This document shows, piece by piece, positions 9,349 through 21,719 of a stretch of 64,000 nucleotides of DNA (positions are counted from its first letter, which is position 1; the number at the start of each line of letters is the position of its first letter). Where the stretch lies: NCBI RefSeq assembly GCF_900106535.1, contig NZ_FNOH01000002.1:372001-436000 (forward strand), in the 5' to 3' direction. A program made the translations under genes and the position numbers. The stretch is from Myxococcus xanthus (lineage in GTDB: Bacteria; Myxococcota; Myxococcia; Myxococcales; Myxococcaceae). Under the pieces are notes generated by a model that was not told where the DNA came from, did no database searches, and saw nothing but the letters and a program-made list of their open reading frames with translations.

Positions 9349-10008
9349 TCAGTAGGTGATGAAGCGCGGGTCCGTCAGCATGGCGATACACACCACGGCC
9401 AACGTCTCATGGCGCTTGGAAGAGGAGAGGGTCTGCACCCGGCTCGCGGCCTGGGTGAAGAAGGACGCCCACTTCGTGAGCTCCTCGCCCGACAGCGGCG
9501 AACCCCAGAAGCGGGTGGACATGTAGACGAGCTGCGCGCGCACCTCCGCGTCGGTCAGCTTCGTCAGGTCATCCCACTTCTCCGGCAGCAGCCGGCCCAT
9601 GGTGCGGGCCGACGCGTCCGTCATGCGCATCTCCGCGGACGCCTGGCTGATGCACACCTTGCGCGCGCCGTCCTCCAGGAACTTGGCGAACACCAGGTTG
9701 GGCTCGATGTTCTCGCTCACCACCAGGGCATAGTCCGCGCGCCCCATGGACGTGGCGCGCGAGTCCAGCTCGCTCCAGCGCTGCCCCACCGCCCCGACGA
9801 TGGCGGCGTCCAGTTGGGCCACGGTGAGCCGGCGCGGGGCGCGGCCCACGCTGCCGTCCTGGTCCTCGGGGTCCGGCAGGGGCGTGAAGTCCCCGGGCTG
9901 ATGCGGGTTGGCGATGGGCTCGATGATGCCGTCCGCGGGCTGCGTGTCATCCTTCGTGCAACCGGAGGCCAGCGCGAGCAGCGCGGCGGTCAAGACGAGG
10001 CGGCGCAT
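9349..10008 (-). CDS. Hypothetical lipoprotein of the DUF1501 operon
   Basis: 219 residues with a lipoprotein signal ending LASGC (Cys17). After a Pro/Asp-rich linker (residues 20-58) comes a helical domain. Its last 30 residues (HETLAVVCIAMLTDPRFITY) resemble the tail of DUF1585/DUF1553-type proteins, where a similar LTDPRF stretch is common. There is no CxxCH. Its ATG overlaps the stop of the upstream 674-residue gene by one base (TGATG), so translation is probably coupled. I suggest it is the split-off C-terminal partner of that protein. Confidence 0.8.
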   Translation of the reverse strand: MRRLVLTAALLALASGCTKDDTQPADGIIEPIANPHQPGDFTPLPDPEDQDGSVGRAPRRLTVAQLDAAIVGAVGQRWSELDSRATSMGRADYALVVSENIEPNLVFAKFLEDGARKVCISQASAEMRMTDASARTMGRLLPEKWDDLTKLTDAEVRAQLVYMSTRFWGSPLSGEELTKWASFFTQAASRVQTLSSSKRHETLAVVCIAMLTDPRFITY

Positions 10009-12032
10009 CAGTCAATCCTCCGGTAGGCGTCGGACGTCACCACGCGCTCGATGAGCGCCTTGAGGCGGTGGCCGTTGCGCGCGAAGTCCTGTGCGAAGGG
10101 CACCAGGTACAGGCGCTGCTCCTCCGCCGTCATCGGGCGGCCAAGGAACTCGGTCCAGATGCGCCGCACCGTGCAGCGCTCCAGGTCACCCGACTGGAGC
10201 ATCTTCTGCACCAGCAGCGCGGGACCGGCCTCGATGTTCTGCTCTTCGTCCGCCGTGCGGTACAGGTACGTCTTGAGCATGCCCAGGCTGCTGGCACCAT
10301 CACCGTCGTAGGCCTGCATGATGTACTGGCTGCACTCGCCGCCGCAGTTGGTGTCGTTGTTGAGGGCGCAGTCGCGGCACTTCGGGTCGTAGCGAGGAAA
10401 CTGGTCGGGCGCGAGGAACTGCGCGGAGCGCTCCGCGTAGCGGCCCCAGTGCGCGCCGGTGGGCTCCATGGTGGCGTGGCAGTAGTTGCAGCCGCAGCGC
10501 ACCGCCAGGTTGTTCTCGCGGTTGCACGCGTCCTCCGGCGCGGGCGACGAAGCCCCCGGCGGCGGCGCGAACGTCTTGCAGAGGAAGGCTTCGTAGAAGT
10601 GGTTCACCCGCGCGCGGTGCGTGGGGAAGCGGTAGAGGAAGGACGGCGTGGTGAGCACGCCCGCGTGCCCCTCGTCACGCGTGTACTCCGCCCAAGCCTC
10701 CGTGTCGTTGTAGGCCACCACCGGCACGGCGCCCTGCGCGGTGGGCGTCGTCACGTTGAAGACGCCCACGCCCTGCTGGCTGCGGAAGTACTCGGACAAG
10801 GTGCCGTTCACGAACGAGCGGCGCGTGGTGAGGATGTTGAAGTAGGGCTCGTCGCGCTGCACCACCGACTCGGCGATGCGCAGCGGCTCGTCGTTGAAGG
10901 CGGCCACGCGCAGGCTGTGCACGTCCCGGATGTCCTGCGCGGTGATGGCGGGCGTCTCGCAGCGGCGCATGCCCACGCCGCAGCCGCAGCTGCGGTCGGT
11001 GGAGAAGCGGGACGTCTCACAGGACGCCATGTTCCACGGATTGTGGGTGCGCTCCTGCGCGTCGATGGCGCACACCTTGACGCTCTCCGGCGTCTTGTCG
11101 GTGGCCCAGTAGGGCGCGGCCTTGTTCACGAAGCCCTCGCGCAGGACGCAACCGCGCTGAACCCCGTAGTTGCCCTTGAGTCCGTTGCGCAGCTCCAGGT
11201 CCAGCGTGCAGCGCTTCAGCTCGGTGAGCGCCGGCTTGGAGTCCGGGTTCGGGTGCTTGAACGCCTTGATTTTGGCGCCATCCATCTCCTTCACCGTCAG
11301 CGCCCGGGTCGTGGTCTTCGCCGGGTCCGGCTCGCAGATGAAGGCCCCCGCGCTGCTGCCCGAGCCGCGCTGGTCGCAGAAGTAGAGGTACTCGTGTTTC
11401 GGGTGGCTGGTGCTCAGCAGGTCCGAGCACTTCGCCGTGCCATCCGGCGTGGTCGGCGCGAGCGGCGTACACGCGTAGTAGTTCGTGTCGTAGTCGTAGC
11501 TGACGGCCAGAGGCACGCCCTCGTCGTCGTGGCACTTCGTCCGGGGACGCTCGGTGAGCGGCGCCGCGTGCGCGTCTGGCTGCTCCGCCGTGAGGCACTG
11601 GTCCTGCGCGATGTCTGAGTTACACGTCGCGCCGTTCGCGCCGCGCAGCGTCGTGGCGGGATTGCCGACCACGCCATAAGCGGTGGCAATGCCGTTACCC
11701 GTCACCCGCGAGTTCTGGTTGTTGTTGAGGCTTCCGGAGAGGTTCGAGCGCAGCAACGCACGGTGGTAGTTGCGGATGCGCGCGTTGAACTCGTCCTTCG
11801 TCATCATCGCGCGGATGTCTTCCACGCCGATGGAGCCCTTGGCCTGGGCGGCCTGGTACTCCTCGTAGGTGGGGGGACGGCCGAGCAAGTCCAGCGACAG
11901 CTGCCGGAGATGCCGCTCCAGGGGCACCTTTGCGACAACTGGTGAACAGACAGCCTCCTCTTGAGCAGAGGCTGGCAGGGCCAGAAGCAAGGCGGCACCA
12001 GCCAGGCAGGCAAGGTAGCGCACACTGAGCAC
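10008..12032 (-). CDS. Secreted DUF1549/DUF1585-like c-type cytochrome protein
   Basis: 674 residues with a Sec signal peptide (cleavage after LPASA, near residue 23). LRQLSLDLLGRPPTYEEY at about 42-59 is the DUF1549-like start seen in planctomycete cytochrome proteins. Near residue 510 CNYCH is a heme c attachment site, followed by HATMEPTG with a possible Met ligand. The end (FLGRPMTAEEQRLYL) matches the DUF1585 type. More than 25 other cysteines, many in CxxxC spacing, suggest disulfides in the envelope. It is the first gene of the five-gene operon, with a candidate promoter about 90 nt upstream. Its role is probably tied to the DUF1501 protein. Confidence 0.85.
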   Translation of the reverse strand: MLSVRYLACLAGAALLLALPASAQEEAVCSPVVAKVPLERHLRQLSLDLLGRPPTYEEYQAAQAKGSIGVEDIRAMMTKDEFNARIRNYHRALLRSNLSGSLNNNQNSRVTGNGIATAYGVVGNPATTLRGANGATCNSDIAQDQCLTAEQPDAHAAPLTERPRTKCHDDEGVPLAVSYDYDTNYYACTPLAPTTPDGTAKCSDLLSTSHPKHEYLYFCDQRGSGSSAGAFICEPDPAKTTTRALTVKEMDGAKIKAFKHPNPDSKPALTELKRCTLDLELRNGLKGNYGVQRGCVLREGFVNKAAPYWATDKTPESVKVCAIDAQERTHNPWNMASCETSRFSTDRSCGCGVGMRRCETPAITAQDIRDVHSLRVAAFNDEPLRIAESVVQRDEPYFNILTTRRSFVNGTLSEYFRSQQGVGVFNVTTPTAQGAVPVVAYNDTEAWAEYTRDEGHAGVLTTPSFLYRFPTHRARVNHFYEAFLCKTFAPPPGASSPAPEDACNRENNLAVRCGCNYCHATMEPTGAHWGRYAERSAQFLAPDQFPRYDPKCRDCALNNDTNCGGECSQYIMQAYDGDGASSLGMLKTYLYRTADEEQNIEAGPALLVQKMLQSGDLERCTVRRIWTEFLGRPMTAEEQRLYLVPFAQDFARNGHRLKALIERVVTSDAYRRID

Positions 12033-12069
12033 GGGGGGACCTCCGGAAGGGGGGGTCGGGGGGACACTC

Positions 12070-12102
12070 TCAGTATGCAGGAATTACAGTTTCAGTATCC
12101 AG
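12070..12102. repeat. Direct repeat TCAGTATnCAG, 22 bp apart
   Basis: Two copies, 12070-12080 and 12092-12102, differ by one base and are spaced 22 bp apart, close to two helical turns. They lie 38-70 bp upstream of the start of the DUF1501 operon, downstream of the candidate -10 box. The surrounding 100 bp is clearly more AT-rich than its neighbours. This could be the binding site of a regulator acting on the operon. Confidence 0.45.
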
Positions 12103-12123
12103 TAGTACCTAGTGGAACATTTC

Positions 12124-12152
12124 ATCCCACATGTATTCCCTAATAGTGTCAA
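12124..12152 (-). promoter_or_regulatory. Candidate sigma-70 promoter of the DUF1501 operon
   Basis: On the minus strand a perfect -35 box TTGACA (12152-12147) is followed after 17 bp by TGGGAT (12129-12124), a weak -10. A transcript would start near 12117 and have an 85-nt leader to the ATG at 12032. The -10 match is poor, so an activator or another sigma factor may be needed. Confidence 0.4.
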
Positions 12153-12201
12153 CCAGTTAGCAAGGGTTGCAACGAAGCCCGCCACGCGAGACATAGGGCC
12201 C

Positions 12202-12765
12202 ATGTCGAACGCCGCCCCTGCCGCGCTGCCGCCCCGGGTGAGTGACCGGGCTTTCTTCATCTTCACCGCCGTGGTGTCCGCGCTGGCATTGGCGTTCATC
12301 GGGTGGATTCTGCTGGTGCGCGGCGGCGGCCCGGTGGAGGGGGTGAACCTGCGCTTCCTCCCAGCGGTGAACGCGGGGCTCAACGCCACGGCCGCGGCGC
12401 TGCTCATCGGCGGGTGGGTGGCGATCAAACGAGGCGCGCGGCAGGTCCACCAGTACCTGATGGTCTCGGCCTTCACCGCGTCCGCGCTCTTCCTGGTCTG
12501 CTACCTGTCCTACCACTTCGTGCATGGCGACACGCGATACGTGGGGGACTGGCGCGGGCTGTACCTGTGCATCCTGGCCAGCCACGTGCTGCTGTCCATG
12601 CCCGTGGTTCCCATGGCGCTGGTGGCCTTCTACTTCACGTGGCGCAAGGACTTCGTGCGGCACCGCAAGGTGACGCGGTGGCTGGCGCCCATCTGGGTCT
12701 ACGTGTCGGCGACGGGCGTCGTCGTGTACTTCATGCTGCGTGGCAGCGCGCCCGCCGTCCTGTAA
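12202..12765 (+). CDS. DUF420 family membrane protein (CtaM-like)
   Basis: 187 residues with four or five membrane helices (about 20-42, 55-75, 86-105, 117-140, 160-180). The histidines in VHQYLM, LSYHFVHGD, ASHVLLSMP and RHRKVTRWLAP match the conserved His set of DUF420. In Staphylococcus the DUF420 protein CtaM is needed to mature heme-copper oxidases, so a role in cytochrome oxidase assembly is likely by homology. The ATG at 12202 is chosen because the protein then begins just before the first helix; the ribosome site is weak. It diverges from the cytochrome operon and overlaps the heme oxygenase remnant at its 3' end. Confidence 0.8.
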   Translation: MSNAAPAALPPRVSDRAFFIFTAVVSALALAFIGWILLVRGGGPVEGVNLRFLPAVNAGLNATAAALLIGGWVAIKRGARQVHQYLMVSAFTASALFLVCYLSYHFVHGDTRYVGDWRGLYLCILASHVLLSMPVVPMALVAFYFTWRKDFVRHRKVTRWLAPIWVYVSATGVVVYFMLRGSAPAVL

Positions 12766-13027
12766 CGCGCTGAATCAGGGCGTCGACGAAGCAGTCAGTT
12801 GGAGGGCGCCCGAACGCACCGCCCCAGGTCGATGTCAGGCGGAGACGGAGGCAGGTGCCTGCTTCAAGGCCCAGCCCGGCGAGCCGGGCTTCCAGCGGAA
12901 CATAGAAGCCGTGAAGCGCTTCCAGGTGACGTCGGTACGCAGTGGGCGTCAGGTCCGCATCCATCAAACGCACCTGGGTCTCGGTGCGCTCGTGGTGCGG
13001 GCGCGTCTCACTCTTCAGTCGCTGCAT
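12731..13027 (-). pseudogene. Truncated heme oxygenase remnant
   Basis: The first 50 codons after the ATG at 13027 read as a heme oxygenase: LKSETRPHHERTE carries the proximal-His pattern LKxxTxxxHxxxE (His12), and AYRRHLEALHGFYVPLEARL fits helix 2-3 of the family. After about residue 55 the match is lost in this frame. A neighbouring frame resumes a family-like DLGRCVRAP before a stop, so a frameshift plus decay is likely. Bacterial enzymes have about 190 residues, and here only 98 remain. The end overlaps the convergent DUF420 gene by 35 nt, and no good ribosome site is seen. Confidence 0.6.
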
Positions 13028-13144
13028 CAAGGACAAGGTGCTTGCACGATGCCGCTGTCGCTGCCCGGTGGGAATTGGGAACTGTGGCCAAGTGTCCACC
13101 GCTCTCCCCCTCGGCCGCTCTGGACACGGGCTCTCGAGCCTTCC

Positions 13145-15709
13145 TCAGCGACAGAAGCCGCTGGCCGTGCACGTCCGTCCCAGCCCACACGTCAGGCCAG
13201 AGGTGCGGCAGTTGGGCTGGCACGCTCCCGAACCCGTGCCGTCGCTGTAGCAGACGTACCCGGGGCGGCAGTCCCCCTGCCCCGTTCCCACCTGCCGCGT
13301 GCAGGTCGCCAGACATGCCTTGAGGCCCGAGGAGGAATCCACGATGTAACACCGCGAGCCCGCCGGACACGCGGAGCTGGTGCAATCCATGGAGCAGTAC
13401 CCGCCCGGATAGTCCGTCACGCACACGCCCCCGGGACAGTCCACGTTGGAGCCGCACGCACTGCCCACCACCAGCGCCGGGTCATCATCGATGGGCGCCA
13501 GGGGAATCAGGTCGAAGCTCACATTCTCGATGCGGTCACCCGCCTCCAGCTCCAGCGGCTCGAAGGAGTCCACGTTGCGCCAGTAGCCGGTGCGCTCGCC
13601 GTCCTCGAAGAAGTTGCCATCCTGGTCGTCGTCGATGGTGGCCAACGCGAAGTACGTCCGCGGCGCCAGGGAGATGCTGTACGCGTAGTCCGCCGAGGCG
13701 CGCGCGACCGCGATGGCGTCCTTCGAGGCCTGCCACTCCCCTCGCGCGTCCTGCCACACGAACGCAATCAGGGCGTCCAGGTCATTGGCTGCGCCCGCCA
13801 CGCCAATCTTCACCGCCACCGTCGCCGAGCCCGCCGTCCCCGAGCCCACCAGGCTCAGCGTCACCACGGTGTCCCCTCCGGCCAGCCCGGATGCATCCAC
13901 CGCCACACTCAACGGGGCCGAGCTGAAGGCGGGTACCCGCACCGTGTTGCCCTGCGGGAATGACACCGCCGAGGCATTGGGCCCACTGACGCTGGCCGAT
14001 ACCGTCAAATCGCCGCCCCGGTTCCCGCCCACGTTGCTGAGAATGAGCGGCTGCGTCCCGCTGCCCCGGAAGAACAGTGTGGACGTCGTCACGTTAAGCT
14101 GAGGGTCCAACGTGCCAGGGTCCACGTTGGCGATGCGGGCCAGCGCCGCTCGCGCGTTGACGAGCCCCGCGCCGCAGCCCTCCGGGCACTGCGCGTTGGT
14201 GAGCGGCGTAGCGGTTTCCTTCAAGATGCGCTCCGCCAGCGCGGCCGTCAGGTCCGGCCGCGACGCCGCCATCAGCGCCACCACGCCCGTGACGTGAGGC
14301 GCCGCCATGCTGGTGCCCTGCGAGAAGGCATAGGCAGGCTGCCCGTTCTCATCCAGCACCGTGGACAGCACGCCGTCCGGATAGCCGTCGCCGTTCAGGT
14401 CCTCGCGCATCTCCCCACCAGACGCCACCACGTCCACGTCCACGCCGTAGTTGGAGAAGCTGCTGCGCTGGCCCGCAAGACTGGTGGAGCCCACACAGAC
14501 GACGTTCTGCTGGTTGCACGGCGTGCTGGTGCGCGCATCCACGTCCTCATTGCCCGCGGCGACGACGATGATGGCCCCGCGTCCCAAGGCCGCGTCGATG
14601 GCGTCCTGGTACAGCGCCTGCGGCGGCGCGCGGCCACCCAGGCTCATGTTCACCACCTTCGCGGGATTGGGATTGGGCGGTACGCCCGGCACGGGGCCGC
14701 CCGTGGCCCAGGTGATGGCCGCGGCGATGTCGAAGCTGCTCCCGCCCTTCTTCCCCAGCACCCTCACTGGGAGCAGCCGGGCGTTCCAGGCCACGCCCGC
14801 GACGCCCACCTGGTTGTTCGTGTCCGCGGCGATGGTGCCCGCCACATGCGAGCCGTGCCACGTCGAGCCGCCGCTGGGCGTGTCCCCACCTTCGTCCCGC
14901 GGATTGCTGTCCCGGCCATCGCCGTCACCCGCGTTCTCCGGGTCCGAAATCATGTCGTAACCCGGCAACACATTCGTCAGGTCCGGGTGCGGAACGATGC
15001 CGCTGTCGAGGACGGCCACCACCACGCTGGACGCGTCCGGCACCAGGTCCCACGCGGCCGGCAGGTTGAGCGTGGGGTAGTGCCACTGAAGGCTGTAGCC
15101 CCGGTCATTCGGCGCCGCCGTCGCCCGCATCCGCTCGTTGCGCACCGCATACGTCACGCCCGGCACCTGGGCGAGCTGCGCCGCCCACTCCTGCGTCTTC
15201 GCGGCCGTCACCGCCTTGCCGTCCAGCGGCTCGTAGCCCACCAGGTGCACGTACTCACTCGCGTAGCCCTTGTGCACCGCGCGGAAGCCCGGGCGCTGCA
15301 CCGCCGCCAGCACGCGCTCCGGTGTCAGGCCCGCTTCCTCGAAGCGGAGGATGACGTCTCCGGGAATCGTGGGGTCCTCGCGAGAGGCCCGCTCGAGCGG
15401 CGCGGCGGCCGGCTGCGACGGGATGATGGGAAGCCCCGGCATGGCCTTCGGCGCCACCCGCGGCTCGCGCGAGCGTCCCGCGTGCATCCCCCGCAGCGTC
15501 TCCTTCAGCTTCTCCAGCTCACCCGCGCGAAACGGCGAGCGCACCGTCTGGGAGGCACCGTCGCCTGCGGACCGTTCGCTGCTCCGGAAAGGCGTCAGCG
15601 TCCCCTGGATGCGCCCGGTCCTGGAGGACTGCTCCCCCGGGTCTTCGTCGTCGCCTGAACAGGAGGTAACGGAGAGCAGCAACAGTCCCATCAACAGCAG
15701 GCGACGCAT
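13145..15709 (-). CDS. Secreted subtilisin-like serine protease (S8) lipoprotein
   Basis: 854 residues. The ATG at 15709 has GAGGGG eight bases upstream and begins a lipoprotein signal (LLSVTSC, Cys17). After a propeptide-like region the S8 catalytic triad is complete: Asp235 (VAVLDSG), His285 (HGSHVAG) and Ser467 (GTSMAAP), with oxyanion Asn387 (AAGNE). Residues 535-740 are beta-sandwich domains. The last 110 residues hold about 20 cysteines in EGF/EB-like spacing, a tail often found on myxobacterial secreted proteins. It would degrade proteins outside the cell or in the envelope. It follows lhr on the same strand by 70 nt. Confidence 0.92.
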   Translation of the reverse strand: MRRLLLMGLLLLSVTSCSGDDEDPGEQSSRTGRIQGTLTPFRSSERSAGDGASQTVRSPFRAGELEKLKETLRGMHAGRSREPRVAPKAMPGLPIIPSQPAAAPLERASREDPTIPGDVILRFEEAGLTPERVLAAVQRPGFRAVHKGYASEYVHLVGYEPLDGKAVTAAKTQEWAAQLAQVPGVTYAVRNERMRATAAPNDRGYSLQWHYPTLNLPAAWDLVPDASSVVVAVLDSGIVPHPDLTNVLPGYDMISDPENAGDGDGRDSNPRDEGGDTPSGGSTWHGSHVAGTIAADTNNQVGVAGVAWNARLLPVRVLGKKGGSSFDIAAAITWATGGPVPGVPPNPNPAKVVNMSLGGRAPPQALYQDAIDAALGRGAIIVVAAGNEDVDARTSTPCNQQNVVCVGSTSLAGQRSSFSNYGVDVDVVASGGEMREDLNGDGYPDGVLSTVLDENGQPAYAFSQGTSMAAPHVTGVVALMAASRPDLTAALAERILKETATPLTNAQCPEGCGAGLVNARAALARIANVDPGTLDPQLNVTTSTLFFRGSGTQPLILSNVGGNRGGDLTVSASVSGPNASAVSFPQGNTVRVPAFSSAPLSVAVDASGLAGGDTVVTLSLVGSGTAGSATVAVKIGVAGAANDLDALIAFVWQDARGEWQASKDAIAVARASADYAYSISLAPRTYFALATIDDDQDGNFFEDGERTGYWRNVDSFEPLELEAGDRIENVSFDLIPLAPIDDDPALVVGSACGSNVDCPGGVCVTDYPGGYCSMDCTSSACPAGSRCYIVDSSSGLKACLATCTRQVGTGQGDCRPGYVCYSDGTGSGACQPNCRTSGLTCGLGRTCTASGFCR

Positions 15710-15779
15710 TCGGGCGACCCCTCGGAAGAAGCGAAAGGGGCGGCACCCTAGCATCCGCTGCCCGACGGGACCTCACCAC

Positions 15780-20120
<4,341 letters not shown>

Positions 20121-20388
20121 GGGCACCTCCACGGCTAGCCTGAACACAGGTACAGCCCGGCGTCAACGCGACAGAACGTCGTGAGTAGGCTCCCACCGCG
20201 GGTGCGCCCCGCGCCAGGCAGGGGCTCGGCGGGACGCAGCCCTTGCGTGCGGGCATGACGCTGACGCGTCACGGGAGCAGCGTGACGCGTCATCCACCAC
20301 CCGGCACAAGCCACCGCACACAGTGGAAGACCATGACACGGAGCACACGCGCTGATGCACCGCGCCTCGCCGCCAGGAGGAATGTGCC
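20121..20388. promoter_or_regulatory. Divergent regulatory region between lhr and the flavoenzyme locus, with tandem palindromes
   Basis: This 268-nt stretch holds no convincing gene. It contains two copies of the perfect 10-bp palindrome TGACGCGTCA at 20262-20271 and 20283-20292, with centres 21 bp apart (two helical turns, so on the same DNA face). The second copy is flanked by GCG on the left and T on the right, and ATGACGC precedes the first. This is the typical form of an operator for a dimeric regulator binding cooperatively. It lies 142 bp upstream of lhr and about 100 bp before the short ORF. An AGGAGG ribosome site for the short ORF is at 20375-20380. Confidence 0.6.
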
Positions 20389-20526
20389 TTGCACATCGCA
20401 CCTCGGAACATGAGGAGCGAAAGCTTGAGCCCCACCCACGAGATTCCCCAAGCCCCCGTCGAAACCAGGCGCCCTGAGCCCTGCCGCGACGGGACGCCCG
20501 CCGCCGCGCGGAGGGGCGCGCCATGA
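20389..20526 (+). CDS. Possible 45-residue peptide coupled to the flavoenzyme
   Basis: A TTG at 20389 lies eight bases after a perfect AGGAGG (20375-20380), and an in-frame ATG follows at 20410. The frame ends in TGA overlapping the next gene's start (ATGA at 20523-20526), so translation would be coupled. The peptide is polar and rich in Pro, Arg and Glu, with one Cys and no Trp, Tyr or Phe. No family is recognised. The third-base G/C share, about 80 percent by eye, is a little below that of neighbouring genes. It could be a real small protein, a leader that only couples translation, or chance. Confidence 0.35.
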   Translation: MHIAPRNMRSESLSPTHEIPQAPVETRRPEPCRDGTPAAARRGAP

Positions 20527-21695
20527 GCGAAGCCTCCTACGACGTCGCCATCATCGGAGGCGGCCCAGCGGGCGCGGCCATGGCCGTGGCGCTGCGAGAC
20601 CTGGCGCCCTTCCTGTCCGTCGTCATGCTCGAGCGCACGGATTACGACACGCACCGCCCGGGCGAGACCTTGTCACCCGACCTCCGCATCCCCCTGTCCC
20701 GGCTCGGTGTCTGGAGCAGCTTCCTGCGCGATGGACACCTGGCTTCGCGCGGGACGTCCTCGTGCTGGAGCCGCGCGGAGCCCCGCATCCAGGACACGCA
20801 GATGTCGCCCTGGGGCTCCGCCTGGCACCTGGACCGGGCACGCTTCGACGAACGGCTCAGCCTGGAGGCAGCCAGGCAAGGCGTCCGCGTCCTTCGCCTG
20901 ACGACCCTGCTGGACGTCGAGTCCATCGCGAAGGAGGGCTATCGGCTACACCTCTCCCAACGCAAGACAGGCGCGCTCACGCTGCGGGCGCGCTTCGTCG
21001 TGGATGCGACCGGATGGAAAGCCACCTTCGCCATGACCCAGGGCGCGCGGCGCCGCATCCGCGACCGCTGCTTCACCGTTCATGGCGCGTTCCAGCTCCG
21101 GCCAGGCGAATCGTTCCCCACGGATGCCCTGGTGGAATCATGTCCGGAAGGCTGGTGGCACTCCGCGCGACTGCCCTCGGACTGTGTCGCCGTCACCCTG
21201 GTGGGGGATGGAGATTCCTTGCACGGACTGCGCTGGGCGACGCCGGAACCATGGGCGGCCCTGCTCGAACAAGCCCCCGTCACCCAGGCGAGGCTGGCGG
21301 CCTGCGACTTCGCCGGAGAGCCTCTCGTCGCGGCGCCCGTGCTCGTCGGCGAACTCGACCAGATGCACGGTGAGCGCTGGCTCGCAGTGGGCGATGCGGC
21401 CTGCACCCATGACCCGCTGTCCGCCCAGGGAATCTTCAGCGCGCTGGACTCCGCGCTCCTCGCCGCCGAAGCCCTGGAGCAATACCTGCGCGGTGAAGAG
21501 GATGCGCTCTGCGCCTACGAGCAAACGCTTCATCTGCGCTTCAACGAACACCTGCACAGGCGAAGCCGCACCTACCTCGAGGAGCAACGGTGGCCCGACG
21601 CGCCCTTCTGGAAGAACCGGCACACCGCCTTCCCCGCCCTGACGCCCGCCGCGGGGCAGCGCTCCGCGCCAGCGCCCACCGGGCTCGCGCCATGA
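20523..21695 (+). CDS. FAD-dependent monooxygenase (tryptophan-halogenase / LodB-like superfamily)
   Basis: 390 residues. An FAD-binding Rossmann motif GGGPAG lies at about 13-18, and a second FAD motif WLAVGDAACTHDPLSAQG at about 290-307, as in group A flavoprotein monooxygenases and geranylgeranyl-reductase-like enzymes. PEGWWHSARLP near 215 sits where flavin halogenases have WxWxIP. It also resembles the corresponding stretch of LodB/GoxB/QhpG enzymes, which modify residues of a partner protein. The halogenase motif is not exact, so halogenation is not assumed. GGAGGGG lies before the ATG. It is the second gene after the palindromic region and has no LodA-like partner nearby. Confidence 0.75.
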   Translation: MSEASYDVAIIGGGPAGAAMAVALRDLAPFLSVVMLERTDYDTHRPGETLSPDLRIPLSRLGVWSSFLRDGHLASRGTSSCWSRAEPRIQDTQMSPWGSAWHLDRARFDERLSLEAARQGVRVLRLTTLLDVESIAKEGYRLHLSQRKTGALTLRARFVVDATGWKATFAMTQGARRRIRDRCFTVHGAFQLRPGESFPTDALVESCPEGWWHSARLPSDCVAVTLVGDGDSLHGLRWATPEPWAALLEQAPVTQARLAACDFAGEPLVAAPVLVGELDQMHGERWLAVGDAACTHDPLSAQGIFSALDSALLAAEALEQYLRGEEDALCAYEQTLHLRFNEHLHRRSRTYLEEQRWPDAPFWKNRHTAFPALTPAAGQRSAPAPTGLAP

Positions 21696-21719
21696 GGCAC
21701 CGCGCCGCCCCCGCGCCTC

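Noticed and set aside
9332-9391. Longer N-terminus for the DUF1501 protein
   Set aside because: It would overlap the upstream gene and put the Tat motif deeper in the protein. The ATG at 9331 has its own ribosome site.
20382-20475. A 31-codon ORF from the ATG at 20382
   Set aside because: The AGGAGG is only one base before this ATG, and the frame ends without relation to the next gene. The TTG at 20389 fits the ribosome site better.
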